64,000 bases of DNA, from the NCBI GenBank assembly GCA_963585895.1, contig OY757934.1, positions 45,542,430 through 45,606,429 on the forward strand. Reading direction: 5' to 3'. The translations under genes were made by a program, and so were the position numbers. Origin of the DNA: Sepioteuthis lessoniana. Its lineage: Eukaryota > Mollusca > Cephalopoda > Myopsida > Loliginidae. The notes under the pieces are model-generated. The model was given only the letters and a program-made list of their open reading frames with translations, ran no database searches and was not told the origin of the DNA. This document shows, in pieces, positions 11,250 to 23,922 of this stretch (its first letter is position 1; each line of letters opens with the position of its first letter).

Positions 11250-12070
11250 AACGGTTTGGTTATTTTGGTTATATACGAAGATCATTAAATAAGTTTCCAA
11301 ATTTTTTTCGTATGGGCACTTTTATTGATAGTACACACATGCTGTAGGTGTTGCGTCCGAGGTTGGTCTTCACTGACCGAGGTCTTTCAGAGCTCTTCTC
11401 TCTCTGCTTCCGTCTCTGTCTCTTTAGCTTAAGAGACACTGCGTCTTTTATACTTCCGCGATACCGGAAGTAAAGTGGTACGAGCCACTATAAAACACCT
11501 TTATGAAAGATAATGCCTTCACCAATGTAGCCCAGACTGTGAGTTCAATCGGCAATAACTACTATCAAACTGATAAATACCGAGCTCTAGTCGAAAACCT
11601 AGTACAATTAGGATCGAACGATTGGACAAAGTTTCAAGAAAAGGTGATCAAGAATTATACTCAACTGAAACGAAACAATAAGGATCCACAACAAACACCT
11701 ATACCACCGCTCCAATAAATTGACAGAAATTTCCAAATTTCCAAATCTCCAACTAAGATAATACCTGCTAGGGAAATATCACAGAAATCACCAATCCACT
11801 CACCTATTCCCAAAATAAATCCCAAACCTAGTACCAAAGCAAAATCAATTCTAATTACCAAAAGAAAAAGGAAAACCATGAAGGTATAATAGAGAAGTAA
11901 TATAACATTTCCAGAAGCCAAAAAAAATGTGGAATCCTATAAAAAGGTGAACATCTATGCCAGCATAGCATAGAAGATGAGTCTAATCAGCGACAACAAT
12001 TATAAACTAGATAAATACGGAGCTCTCATCGAATAACTAGCGCAACTGTGCCCTTAAGATTGACCAAAAT
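10840..12070 (+). repeat. ORF1 segment of the LINE present in three copies
   Basis: The block encoding NAFTNVAQ...DKYRALVEKLVQLG occurs at 10849-11045, at 11503-11700 (nearly identical) and, more diverged, at about 11940-12070. The first two are separated by a (TC)n(AC)n(AT)n microsatellite, a mariner end and unknown sequence. This suggests local duplication or several overlapping LINE insertions. Confidence 0.7.
11270..11345 (-). mobile_element. Mariner 3' end fragment
   Basis: 'gaagatcattaaataagttt' followed by 'ttttttcgtatgggcac' and 'tattgatagtacacacatg' matches the 3' end of the mariner relics at 7718 and 38022. Sequence 11346-11500 (with 'gataccggaagtaaag') is unrecognised. Confidence 0.7.
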
Positions 12071-13830
12071 TTCACAAATCAAACAAAAGAACACCACAAA
12101 TAACGTGCAACTGCCAAAAATACTCATAGAAAATCCTAAATCTCCAACTAAAATAGATAACACAAAAGGAAAATCACAAAGATCACCGATCCACTTAACA
12201 CCGAACTCGAAGCGATCACTGTCAAACCAACACTATACAAACCAATAAACTTCTGCTCCATTTACATTGCACCACATGAGCACATAAAAGAAACAAAACT
12301 AAACTGATTAATAGAACAAATCTCTGAACCCCACATATTACTGGGTTACCAAAATAGTCACAACACTATACGAGGAGGTCAGAAAACTAACAATAAAGGC
12401 AAAAACTTGAAAAATGTAGTTCATAGCAATAATATAATCTGTGCACCCTAAACAATAAATTACAAACTTATCTCAACCCATCAAAAGGCTCGTACTTCGC
12501 AATTGACATTATCCTATATGATCCCTTAAGTCACATAGACTTTATATGGAAGCTACAAAATTATCTTTGCGGCAGCAACCACTTCCTCATTATCATCGAA
12601 AGTCCACAACCTAAAGACAATAAACTTACCTACTGAAAAATAAATCAAACTGTGAAGAATTCAATGCAATTAAAAACTGATACAAGACCCAAACAACAAA
12701 GATCTAAGAAAACACGTGACTGAAACCTTTATCCAAAGGAAACTATACCAAAAACCTCACCATCAAACAGACGCAACACACCATGGCCTGATAATGATAG
12801 CAAAACTGTAATTTGACTCCGACAATCTGCCCTACGCAAATTCAATAACCAGCCCACAACTACCAGTTTAAATTCCTTCAATCTTATCAGAGCAAAGATA
12901 AAAATTGGCAAATCAATGTGAACAAACTTAAGTCTTCCCGCAAAACAAAAATAATTTTTAAAACTGTCTGGAAAATCTCGGGGAAAACCTAACCAATCCT
13001 TTTTAAGCACCTCACAAAGAACAATACCAAAGTTACCAATAAAAAATATATTGCAATTTACTAACTAAGACCTTCTCCACAAATTCCACTTCCAAGAAGG
13101 CCAACCGACAATTAAACTATAAACATAAATCAGGAAGACGTAAACTAACCTTCAAATCAGTCAACTCTGAAACAAACCTTTCATATTACCAAAACTGACA
13201 GAAACCATACAAAGACCCCACAACACTACAGTTGGCCCAGATGAAATCCATTACCAATTCTTTAAACAGCTACCAAAAAAGCACCGGACCATCTGCAAAC
13301 GACTATCATTATCTGAATAAAAGGTAAATTACCAGTCATGGAAACTAATGAACCTGATTCTCATACTCAAACCAGAGAAAAATAATTTTGATCTAGAAAG
13401 CTACCATCCAATTGCACAAAAATTTTGCCTTTGCAAAACTATGATCAACAAAAGATTAGTATGGTTCATTGAATTCAACAACCTTTTTACCAACACCCAA
13501 CGCTGCTTCACAAACCAAATATCTATATTAAATCATGTGATCAGACTAAAAACCTCCATAAGAGAAAAAAATATCTCACTACGGTATTCCTCGATCAAGA
13601 GAAGTCGTAAAAAACACCAGAAAGTTTGACATAATGAATGACGAACAAATACAAATAAAGGGTAGACAGCTCAAATTTATGAACAACTTTCTCTCAAACA
13701 GAAAACTGAAATTCAAATTGGATAAAACTTGTCTCACTTTCAAAATCAAGAAGAAAGACTCTCATTAGTTTCTATGCTGTCAGTGAATCTCTTCACGAAA
13801 TTCTTGAACCCTGGAATTGATAACTTTAGT

Positions 13831-14058
13831 ATGTTGATGACTTCTGTATCACCACCAAATAAAAATACATCTTTAACAATGAATAAGTAAAATCAATCAA
13901 TGAGAAATTACAAACGGATTTAAATTCTCAAAAACTGAAAGGAAATGTTGATGACTTCTGTATCACCACCAAATAAAAATACATCTTTAACAATGAATAA
14001 GTAAAATCAATCAATGAGAAATTACAAACGGATTTAAATTTTCAAAAACTGAAAGTTG
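13831..14058 (+). repeat. 114-bp tandem duplication in the LINE RT domain
   Basis: The sequence starting 'atgttgatgacttctgtatc' (YVDD box) at 13831 repeats at 13945 with only one or a few differences. The unit is 114 bp (38 codons), so the frame is kept. Confidence 0.9.
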
Positions 14059-14719
14059 GTGCGTATATGTTTGCTGATTAAATAAAATGCATAAGACCTT
14101 CACACTAAAAGGAGATGGAACTTAAAAGACCGGTCACCTACCAACACTAATTCTCTAGTATAATTTTTGATTAAAAAAAGGAAGTCTTCAGCTACCACTT
14201 ACTACATCTGAAACCAAAATATTGCAAAGCATTAAAACTACTTCGTCTAATTGCCCATGCAGACTGGAGAATTGACCAGAAAACCCGATTAAAACTATAC
14301 AAATCCCTAATCCTCCCGGAAATGTACTATAGCTGCTATATATAGGGACGAGTCACGAAATCCTATAAAAAAAACTCAACACAATCCAGCATGAAGGACT
14401 GAGACTCATCGCAGGGATTTTTAGAACCTTCCTAGCGAACAACTCAGCTTCCAAAAACTAGGTCTGTAATATTACATTAAACTAAAATTTTGACCAACGA
14501 ATCCGGCTTTTGACTGTGTCTTCAATCCAAAACACAAACCTCTATCTCACCAAATAAAAGGACGATAAAACCATTTGGTTTCCACATGGAAGCCATTCTC
14601 ATTGAAGCAGGAATCTCCTCACAAACATCTACCATACCATACTACAAAATTCCTCCACCCAGGATAGTTAAACAGCCAAATGTGGCGATTTAGGAATTAC
14701 CAAAGAACTCCCAACCGGA

Positions 14720-15267
14720 TGTTGACTCGTCGGCTGCCTGATACGAAATGTATAAATGCGTCGCCACGCATAAGGCTCCACGCATCCATCCGGTTAAAAT
14801 AAAAAAAAAAAGAAAATAATAAAATGTAAAGTAGCCAATGAGAAGCGGTCGCGCCAAAATTAGAAGGATTTTCGAGTAGCGAATTTGGAGCCGGTGAAAA
14901 GAGATAAATACTCAGGTTTTCTGTGAACCGATCTCTTTTCGGGTAGTGACGTCGAACCGACAACACCGTTTTTACTATCTGGTGTTTTGGGCACCACGCT
15001 ATGTCTTTAGACGTAGCGTTGGTTAGTCCATTCACCAGGTAAATAAAGGAAAGTATGAAAGAAAAGTTTTTCGTCTTTTATCTGTCTCTATCTTTTTTGT
15101 ATATTTCTTATGGACCTTCTTTGGGCAAGGCATTGCACCGGCCAGTCAACGTGGGGTAAAGCAAAATAACCAAAATATGGAGTCAGATATCTTACGGCAA
15201 CACAGCCTTGCCCTTAGCCACTGACCGACGATAAAACCTTTCAAACCCCACATTGGTAACCCCGACG
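14720..15267 (+). mobile_element. Candidate LTR with primer-binding site
   Basis: The segment begins TGTTGAC and ends CCCCACA, followed after one base by tggtaaccccgacg. This resembles the tRNA primer-binding site (TGGTGACCCCGAC-type) that follows the 5' LTR of many Gypsy or BEL elements. A TATA-like 'gagataaatact' and an 'aataaagga' signal lie inside. No internal coding region or second LTR follows, so it is at best a truncated element, inserted in the Jockey-like LINE. Confidence 0.5.
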
Positions 15268-15519
15268 CAAAAAAAAAAATACCTTTAAACCCCACACAAA
15301 CAAGTAAAGAATAATCTTAACTATGAAAATACTCTGCCCATAATTTATCAAGAGAAACACTACGAAATCCAAGAAAAATATCCTAATTACTCTCAGATTT
15401 ATAGAGCAGGCTTCAGAATAGAACTAGATGCGGAGCAATCCTGAACAACACAACTGATTTTCTGAAATCCCTTTGAAAAGAAGCCTCCATATTTCCTACT
15501 GAAACAACTACAATAGATT

Positions 15520-15925
15520 GCCCATTTTGCTGGGGCTGTAGAATACACCAACTTCTCAGCAGAGAGGTAACCCCCCCCCAACAAATGCTCTAGATATGAC
15601 ACAAAACAATTTGATGGTGAGGCTCCAGTAATGCGAGAGCTTCGGGAAATGCGAAGTACCCTTTTATTGCCATCGCTCCTAGATCCACTCTGGCTCAGAG
15701 TAGTAGCACTTGATAGTGTCCTATCTATGGATCAGAGAGAACCAAACTGTGTACTTATTCTAAACTGAATTACTTGAAATTGATCTGTTTTGACATTTAA
15801 CTGTATGTAAACAAAAACTATACTTATACTAATCTGAATTGTTTGAAATTTAATTCGGCGTTAAATGACCTGAAAAGGATTGCTACACCATAAAACAAAA
15901 CAGTGAACTAACCAACCAGGCAATT
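15520..15925 (+). mobile_element. SINE family D, nested in the LINE RNase H domain, with TSD
   Basis: The 13-bp repeat actacaatagatt flanks the element at 15507-15519 and 15926-15938. It starts 'gcccattttgctggggctgt' and ends in the C/D tail ('ggcgttaaatgacctg', then 'acaccataaaaca'). It splits the RNase H domain of the host LINE. Confidence 0.85.
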
Positions 15926-16904
15926 ACTACAATAGATTCAGTACTGAATATTATCTCGGCAAGCAGCACCAAAAGATTTATCATCCACTCTGATTCCTAT
16001 TCTTTTTTACTTTCCATTAAAAATAGAAAATAGGATAATTTCCATAATCATTAAATTCTTAAATGAACTAAATTCCTTCAGCAATACCAGAAAGGTTATA
16101 CAATGTTGGATATGAAGCTATGTAGGTATCAAGGGAAATCATAAGACGGACTCAATAGCCATATTTTTACAAATTGAAATTCTTGTCAGTTACCGTACAC
16201 CGGGGATCATCCATTTTTCTATTTTTGATGAAGAATAGGACAGAGTAGATATCGGAGTGGATGATAAATCGATCAAAAATAAAAAATCAACAAACTATTA
16301 ATAAAAAAAATGGTAACATATATGGAACCAAAATAATCACCATAAGATTTACTAAATAAAACCCACTAATAAAAAAGAGGAAATCAGATTCCACTAAGAG
16401 CAGAAGAGAAGAGACCACCCTGGCTCGACTACGCAGAGGTCATACAAAACTAACACTTTCATCCTAAAGCAAGAAGAACCAATAAAATGTTCATGTTGAA
16501 CACCATATACAGAGAAACATTTTGATGGAATGCACAAATCTCGCCCATATTCGGAGAAAATTCTGCAACATAAAGCGGATAAGATAATTATTTGAAACAA
16601 TGGATCCTAATACCATTATCAACTTTCTGGAAAAAAAAACCCACCCCCATCCAGAGATATAAGTCCATAGACCAAACCTTTACCCCCAAATAGATATATG
16701 CACATGCACATGAATGTACAAGCTCTCAACAGAAATGCTGACTTCAAAAAGCAACAACCAAACCCATACAACTAAACTCATTGATCAATTACTAACAGAA
16801 AACATCCCCTGAAATAATATACAAATGAAAAGCTGGGAATATAGAAAACAAAATACAAATAACTGCACAAATATCTGTTATATAGCGTGAAGAAAGAAGA
16901 ACCA

Positions 16905-17350
16905 CTACACTTCTTTATAAGAATATAACTCTCACACTTTATTCTCGAAAGGATTGAAGATTCTGTGGTGTGTAAGACAGACGGACAGAGAAAGACAAGA
17001 CAGACTGCTATATTGGCCCATTGCGTTTTCTTCTTTTGACCAGAACACGCAGTTATTTTCCAGACCACACTTACCACTTCATCTGCTTCTCAACCGGGGG
17101 TACTTAACCAGAGGCCCTGATGGGTCGCCGCCTCAACGAGCGCTTCTCAGTGTCTGGAAGCTGGCACTGATTCGCACTGCCTCTAACTGACTTCAACTGC
17201 CCTTGACTCTCAGGCAGCATCTACATATATCATTTCATAACGCACACGACTTCCGATCAACGACCTGTCTGCTTCTGCTTATTTACCCAGGTGCGTCCTA
17301 TTCAGAGAAATATCTGATTGACAGTTCGGTTAAAGGTCAATATGCAACAT
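16905..17350. repeat. Dispersed repeat, copy 1 (class unknown)
   Basis: 'cacttctttataagaatata', 'cacactttattctcgaaa', 'actgctatattggccca' and 'ttatttacccaggtgcgtc' occur in the same order as in 26513-26865. The two copies differ by indels. No coding domain is visible. Confidence 0.65.
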
Positions 17351-17689
17351 AATGACAATCCCTCATTACGAATGAAAATAAAACATCTTCGCCATAAAAT
17401 AACCCAAAAAGGAATGACATATAGTAAATTCCAACCAAACAGAAATAGATCAAAATTAATTAGATAAGAATAAATTTTTAAAAGACCTAAAAATAATTTA
17501 ATAATTTTTTTTTATTTGAATAAGAATAAATGAATAAAACATTGTAAAACTTTAACCTTTTATCAAATTAAATTAAATCAAAACCAAGTGAAAAATAATA
17601 ATTAAATACTTAAAATTATTTAAATCAAAATTAATCAAATAAGAATAAATAAATCCTCAAAATTAATTGAATCATAATTCATCATCATC

Positions 17690-17980
17690 ATCATGTCGTG
17701 CCTCTCTCGCCACTTCTCCCTATCATTCACCGCTTCTGGCAGGTCTTCAGGGTTACATCCCGTATCCTCACGCAGCTGCTGTATGTATGTTCGTGCTGGT
17801 CTTCCTGCTCTTGCTTGTCCATATGCGGGGGTCCATAGTAGTACATCACTTATGTGTTCGTCCTTGCTTCTCCAGCAGTGTCCTGCGTGTCTGGTTCGTC
17901 TAACTTGTATAGTTTTCGAGATGGGAGGCAGGTGGCCGTATAGTTGGTGTCTTGTGGGGTGTTGCCGCCAGGACTTGTTA
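17690..17980 (-). mobile_element. RTE LINE 3' end
   Basis: It starts with (CAT)n, the complement of the (ATG)n tail, at about 17680. On the reverse strand it runs through complements of the REWRERV-, EDLP-, AGRPART-, LLWTP- and HAGHCWRSRDEL-like segments. It is 5' truncated near 17980. Confidence 0.8.
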
Positions 17981-18219
17981 CCAAAAATTAAACAAATTAA
18001 AATTAAGAAAATATAAAATATAAATCCTGAAAATTAATAATATAAAAATTAACTGAATCAGAATAAATGAATAAATTTTAAAATGAAATACATAAAAAAG
18101 GATTAAATAAAAGAAGTAAATCCTTGAAAACTTTGAACCTTGAACCAAATAAGAATCCTCGTAAAATCTTATTTTGTCTTTTTTTTCTCTTTTTTTTTTT
18201 TTTTTGTCTGTAATTTTAG

Positions 18220-18356
18220 AAAGTCAACCAGAATTTACAGAAGTTGAGGTGTTTAAAGAAATTCCATTTCCACAAGAAGATGGTGGCATCTACAGCCTTC
18301 AGTTCTCCTTCGATGCTAAATCGTTAGCAGTTGGGTATAAATATGGAGGCATTCAG
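18220..18356 (+). CDS. WD40 gene, first visible exon
   Basis: The acceptor follows a long T tract ending in 'gtaattttag' and the donor is 'cag|gtaagt', a consensus site. The exon opens with two bases ('aa') that complete a codon begun in an unseen upstream exon, then reads SQPEFTEVEVFKEIPFPQED and continues into blade 1 (IYSLQFSFDAKSLAVGY). The open frame runs back to an ATG at 18174, but that stretch is the polypyrimidine tract and not a plausible coding start. The exon is 137 nt long. Confidence 0.88.
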
Positions 18357-21300
18357 GTAAGTAAAAAAATTATCTTCTCTCATCTCGTAAACTTGAGGTT
18401 GAGGAAGGCGCTTCTCATATACCGTGTCTTGGGCTGGAATAGCCTGATGGAACCCGATTCTCTCCAGGACTACAACGGGTTTTATTTCAGAGTTTTCCAT
18501 CTCCTAAACAGATTGTCATACCAAGGTTAAATTGGCCCAGTCGGCTGGGACTGCAGAATAAACCGACTGCATCTCTGCAGTGCGGTAAGACTCTCCAACG
18601 AGTGTCCAATCTGATGATGAGGCTACAGTAATGCTGCTGCTGTGGGGAATGCGGAGTACCCATTTCTTGCCATTGATCCAGGTTCAAAACTATTTTGATA
18701 TTTAACTGTATGTAAACAAAAACTATACCTATGCAAAACTGATTTTTTAAGATAGAACTGTTTTTGACATTTAAACTGTATACTAATGCTAAACTGAATT
18801 GTTTGAACGATAACTATTTTTAACATTTAAACTGAGTACTTACGTCAAACTGAATTGTTTGTTTTGACATTTAAGTAGCATACTTATGCTAAACTGAATT
18901 GTTTGAAATAGAACTGCTTACGTGTATAAAAATGGATTTGGCATTAAATAACCTACAATTGTTGATATGCCATAAAACCAAACCAAACCAAGGTTAAAGA
19001 ACTTAGCCTGCCTTACTATTTATTTATAGGTGGTGGGAGGAAAATTGAGTTCATTGGCTTTTCTGAGAGTATGCCATATAAAACGAACAAATTATACGTA
19101 ACAGTTTACCAAGGGAAATAATTTATTAAATGCAAGTTCTATTTTAAGAGTTTTTTTTAAACAGTTTTTTTTTAAGTTTTTAAATATCAAATAAAATAAC
19201 AGATAAAAGTTTTATGATTTAGTGTATTTTTATTTTTAACATTTAAACTGAGTACTTATGTCAAACTGAATTGTTTGTTTAGACATTTAAGCAGCGTACT
19301 TATGCTCAACTGAATTGTTTGAAATAGAACTGCTTATATTTAGTGTATTCGGTCTCTTGTCCTCATCGTTACTGTTATATTCACAACATCTCGACCGATG
19401 CATCCTTCGCACGAAATGATAAAAATTATCAATTTTCATCACCAAAATTTCGGCAAATAACAGACAATAGGAACAAACAGTTATTTATGATTACATTAAA
19501 AAAGAATTGGATCTTACTGGAGTACATCTCCACCTTTAACCATAAGTGATTCTTTTTTTTTTAATATGTTTCATTATACATATTTTTTCAATCTTCGTGA
19601 ACCAAAACCGTGGCAACGACCATGCGATCGCAAATAGAGCGACCATACGAGCACAAATAGAGTGAACGTTATTGCTCTGTATCGGTTCCTCACTTTGCAC
19701 GGAATCCGACCCGACCGGCCCGGTCCTCGGAACCAGGCCTTCCGAAAGTACGGATCCATTTTTGCGATTTCCCTTACACTGATGCCATTGACGAGAGGTT
19801 GAAGACCTCGGAGACCTTCAGCAGATGGTGGGTGCGGAGATGTTTGAGGGCTGCGAAAAAACCGGACCCAGATTTTCGAGAGCCGCCGACAGCGCACTAT
19901 ACACACACGAACCGTTCAAGCATGTTATGCGTATAACAATTTTCCGAATCTGAAAACAAGTAGATTTTTCGAAGCCGGCATTAGTAAGGCAACACACATA
20001 CATACTTTACATAGATAAAAACTTCCGCCATTATATACTTTCTGACGTCCACACATTTTTCCTTCCGGTGCAATTCACGTTGCATTTCTACTGTCCGTTG
20101 CTTACCTGCACATCCTGTTTACGAAATCCACACTAACCGGCTATCAAAGGTCAATATGTAACTCTTTTTTAATAAATTGACTCTTAAAACATTGATATTG
20201 CAAATCAGTATGTATCTACTTTCATAACTATCTGCTTTTGTTTCAGGTTTTGCTAGTTTATATTGTTGCTTGTTTACAGTGAATATCAAACAATCGGCCT
20301 TGTTGTTGTAATCAAAAGTTAATAAAGTGTCTTTCTGGTTTTATTTTGTCAATAGCTTTATTCAATAGAGACTGGTGATTTGCTTCACGATTTACGAGAT
20401 TCTCGCTTGGGACGAGAAGCTGTCATGTGCATGAGATTTCATCCAGACAATGAAAGTACTTTTTTAGCTACCACAGCTGATGGTATGGTTTTGTCATGTG
20501 ACACTGAAGAAGGCGTTGTTCTTGAAGTTGTGAAAGGTCAGTCATTTTAAAATTATCATTTTTAATTTGTTTTATTAAGAATGTATCGGGGTCATTGGTC
20601 TAGTGGGTAGAGTGTTCACCAGTGGTCCGGGAGACCTGGGTTCAATCCCAGGTCGCGTCATACCAAAGACTTTAAAAATCGTACTTGATACCTCCTTGCT
20701 TAACGCTCAGCAATATAAGGTACGTATCTAGGGTAAAGTGGAGTAATCCTGGGTAAGGAGTAGCGCCCTCCCCTACATCTCGGTGTAGTAGCTATTGAAA
20801 AGGGAGCCAACTTTACTTATTAAGAATGTGGTGGATTAGTTTTGGTACTTGGTGGCTGTTCAGGAATGCGAAGAAACATACTCAACAAACAGTGGTGTCA
20901 CACTTTGTTGTGTATCATATGAAATATTGTCAGAGTTTTTATTTTAAATTAACAAGCCTAGATCAAACCCTAATCCTAAAAGTAACTTATGAAGAGGAAT
21001 ACTGAAATGCGTTCTACTTTGTAATAAAATTTCCCTACACATGAAAAGATGAACTTTTTAAGAAATGTGTTTTATGTTATCGTCTGTTTTTTTTTATTTT
21101 AAGTCCAAAAATGTCTCGATACTGAACATTGCGTCCTGTGACGTCATACTATGCTGTTTACCTTTCTTCGCATTCTTGAGCAGATGCCAATTTTAACCAA
21201 GTACCTCCCCGTCGACAGAGCTAAGATTACGCTGACTGTATTCTCCACAGAAGGTTAAGATCCCAAAAAGGAGATGTTCTGTGTATGACTCTAAGGTGCA

Positions 21301-22009
21301 TCTGACGGTGAGGCTCCAGTTCTGGGGATATGGAAAACGTGAAGTACCCCTTCATTCTTGCGTCGACAAAAATATCTCATCTTTGACTGCGTGGGCCGAA
21401 TTTTGAGAGATCCAATTAGATTGAAAAAAAAGTTAATAGAAATGAGAACGGAGACACGCAAGAATGACGGTACCTTCGGGGGGGGGCTTAAATGAGAAAT
21501 ATCATGCACAAAACAAATGAGAGTGTTTTGTTTTTGTAGCCATCATTTCCTTTACTATCAAAAGGAGCAAGTGACTACATTTAATCTACCGTTTTACCTT
21601 ATGAGATCCAGTATATTGCCAAAGAACTTAATTTCAAAAATCAGGAAACGTATATGTATATGTATATAGTTAATGCCAAAACTGGCTCTAAATTATAAAA
21701 TCTTTACGCTGCTCAATAAACAAAAATGTAAAGTAATATCATATTATATTATCAATTATTTAAAAAATTAAAGCAGGTTAATAACACACAATTCCGAGTT
21801 TCACGTCTTCGATCATCAGGTGAGCTGGTAATCTATACTTCTAAAATATTCAATAGAACTACTGTACACTTTTATACTCTTTTTGATTCATATAATTACA
21901 ACATGGGTGACATAATCAGTCAAGGTCGAAGACGTGAAACTCATAATCATGATTTATTACCCTGCCTTACATATATATATATGTTAAGAGAGAGAGAGAG
22001 AGAGAGAGG

Positions 22010-22082
<73 letters not shown>

Positions 22083-22143
22083 AATATACATGGGGCCCAT
22101 GTGACTGCTACTAACTCTAATAATGATAATGGTGTGTTTTTTG

Positions 22144-22220
<77 letters not shown>

Positions 22221-23868
22221 TTCAAATTTAAAAATAGTAAACTATAACAAGTATTAGTCCTCGATCAAAATGCCTTGAACAAGAGAGGAAAAATATTTTG
22301 CGTCACGACTTATTTAGAGACAAAAATCATAGAAAACTGTCTCAAAATAGATGCAACCCATTAATATGATAATGATTAATTACTAAGACAAAAAACTAAA
22401 AAAAAAAAAAAGACTGTATGTGTTAGAAGCTGATTTAATTACAATTTAAAAATCCTTAATTTGATGTCTTTAGGTCAAAGGATGCATTCTTTACGGGAAG
22501 TGTTCCAAATGGCTGCCATTGTGCTTGTCTCAGGAATAAATCATTATCATATTAATGGGTTACATCTATTTTGAGACACCCTGTATATATAGATTGTCAT
22601 GAGACCAAAGATTTGTTGCAAGAATGTCTTGCTTCCTCTCTAAAGTGTAGAGCTGGACAAAGTTATATAAAATACAGCATGTCTCCTCGTGTCTTGCCAC
22701 TGATGGTTTCCAAGAGTTGTATGAGGGTCAACACTGTTTGGCTCTAGTATCACCGCAGTAGTTAAGATCTTTTATTTTTCATATACGAAACCATCCAGGG
22801 ACAAATAAAAGATTCGGAAATTACAAAGTTATTCTCTAAAAGCTGTGACTCTATCCCTCTGTTTTTTTTTTGTTTTTTTAGGATCCCTTTCCTTTTTTCT
22901 ATTAGTCTTGATTTAGCCTCTCACTGATCAGGGTCCGCAGCGAGAAGATTGTCTAACAACTCTGTTCAATACTTATCTTGCAACAGAAGCCAATAAATTA
23001 ACAATGCCTTTTTTATGCCACCTATCTTTGCAGAGCCAACAAATGAAATAAATATTATGGATTTTTGTCTTGATGGTCAAACTTTTGCCACAGGGGGAAC
23101 TGATCTGGCTGTGCGCTTATATGACTCACGAACAATGCAGGTGAGTTGTCTACCGATAAAACCGATTCTTTTTACCCTCTGAGGATTTAAGTGTGTGGAT
23201 TTATGCTTTTTCCAAAGGTGGTCATTGTAAATGAGAGGCGCTCGTACTGTAACGGTTATCATGGCACGAAATGGGCTCGACAAAGCACTGTATGTTTCGC
23301 TTTATGCTAATGTTCTTGAGAAAGGCGTAAAACCGCCTATTCTACCTCCAGCTAGAGGCAACTTGTAGTGCTGGCTGGGCTTTTTAATTTTGGTTAGGCA
23401 GCTAGTCTAGGAGAAGGAAAGATTCTGAATTCAAAACCTGAGAAGTGTTGTTCATAGAATTTTCCTCAACTTTGAACATTATGATTCTGTAATAAGTACA
23501 TCCTGTTCCAATATCGTTTTTTTTTTCTTCAGGTAGATGTGTCGAAAAATTCTCTTTTATAGCGCTTATCAAAACAATGGGAGGATTCCTGAGCGATGCC
23601 CATCTCCACTCTAAATAACATGATATAATTTGTACTAGGTTATATGGAACCAGTAGCAAGGAATTATTCCTGACCTGACACAACGCGGCTCGTTACCCTA
23701 CCACACCAACACATTAACGGGGGTTGAGGAGGTGAATTCAGAGTTTACATTCTCCTTGTCTGGTTTCCCTACCTACAAGGCAAGAAGCCCCGTTTAGTTC
23801 CCCGTTATTTTCTCCGGTTACCTTTTAACCTTTCTATCTCTCACTCTCGCTCTTTCTCTCCCTCTCCC

Positions 23869-23922
<54 letters not shown>

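Larger units (their letters stand above)
10625..16250 (+). mobile_element. Decayed Jockey/I-like non-LTR retrotransposon
   Basis: In order: an ORF1 zinc knuckle (CSQRDPDHMEEDCPNE, about 10672-10720) with the following VAQSVSLIDNNYYETDKY region; an endonuclease segment at about 12245-12620 (FCSIYIAPHEHIKE, LLGYQNSHNTIRGG, CGSNHFLIIIE); RT at about 13340-14460 (LKPEKNNFDLESYHPIAQKF, KTMINKRLVWFIE, then YVDD at 13830-13841); and an RNase H domain split into about 15345-15450 (QEKYPNYSQIYRAGF) and 15940-16020 (KRFIIHSDSYSFLLSI). Frameshifts and stops are everywhere. It is interrupted by a candidate LTR (14720-15267) and a SINE (15520-15925). Clade placement is from motif resemblance only. Confidence 0.8.

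Noticed and set aside
18174-18219. Start codon of the WD40 gene at 18174
   Set aside because: The 15 codons before the exon are a T-rich polypyrimidine tract with a perfect acceptor at its end. Translation would give a run of Phe without counterpart in WD40 proteins.
20585-20660. Possible functional tRNA gene (A and B boxes present)
   Set aside because: The boxes sit in a SINE head. No cloverleaf with paired acceptor stem, and the same head recurs in other family A copies.
21903-22247. 114- and 92-codon frames rich in Val-Cys or Thr-His
   Set aside because: They translate (GT)n and (AG)n microsatellites. The same applies to 24017-24841 and 27873-28307.
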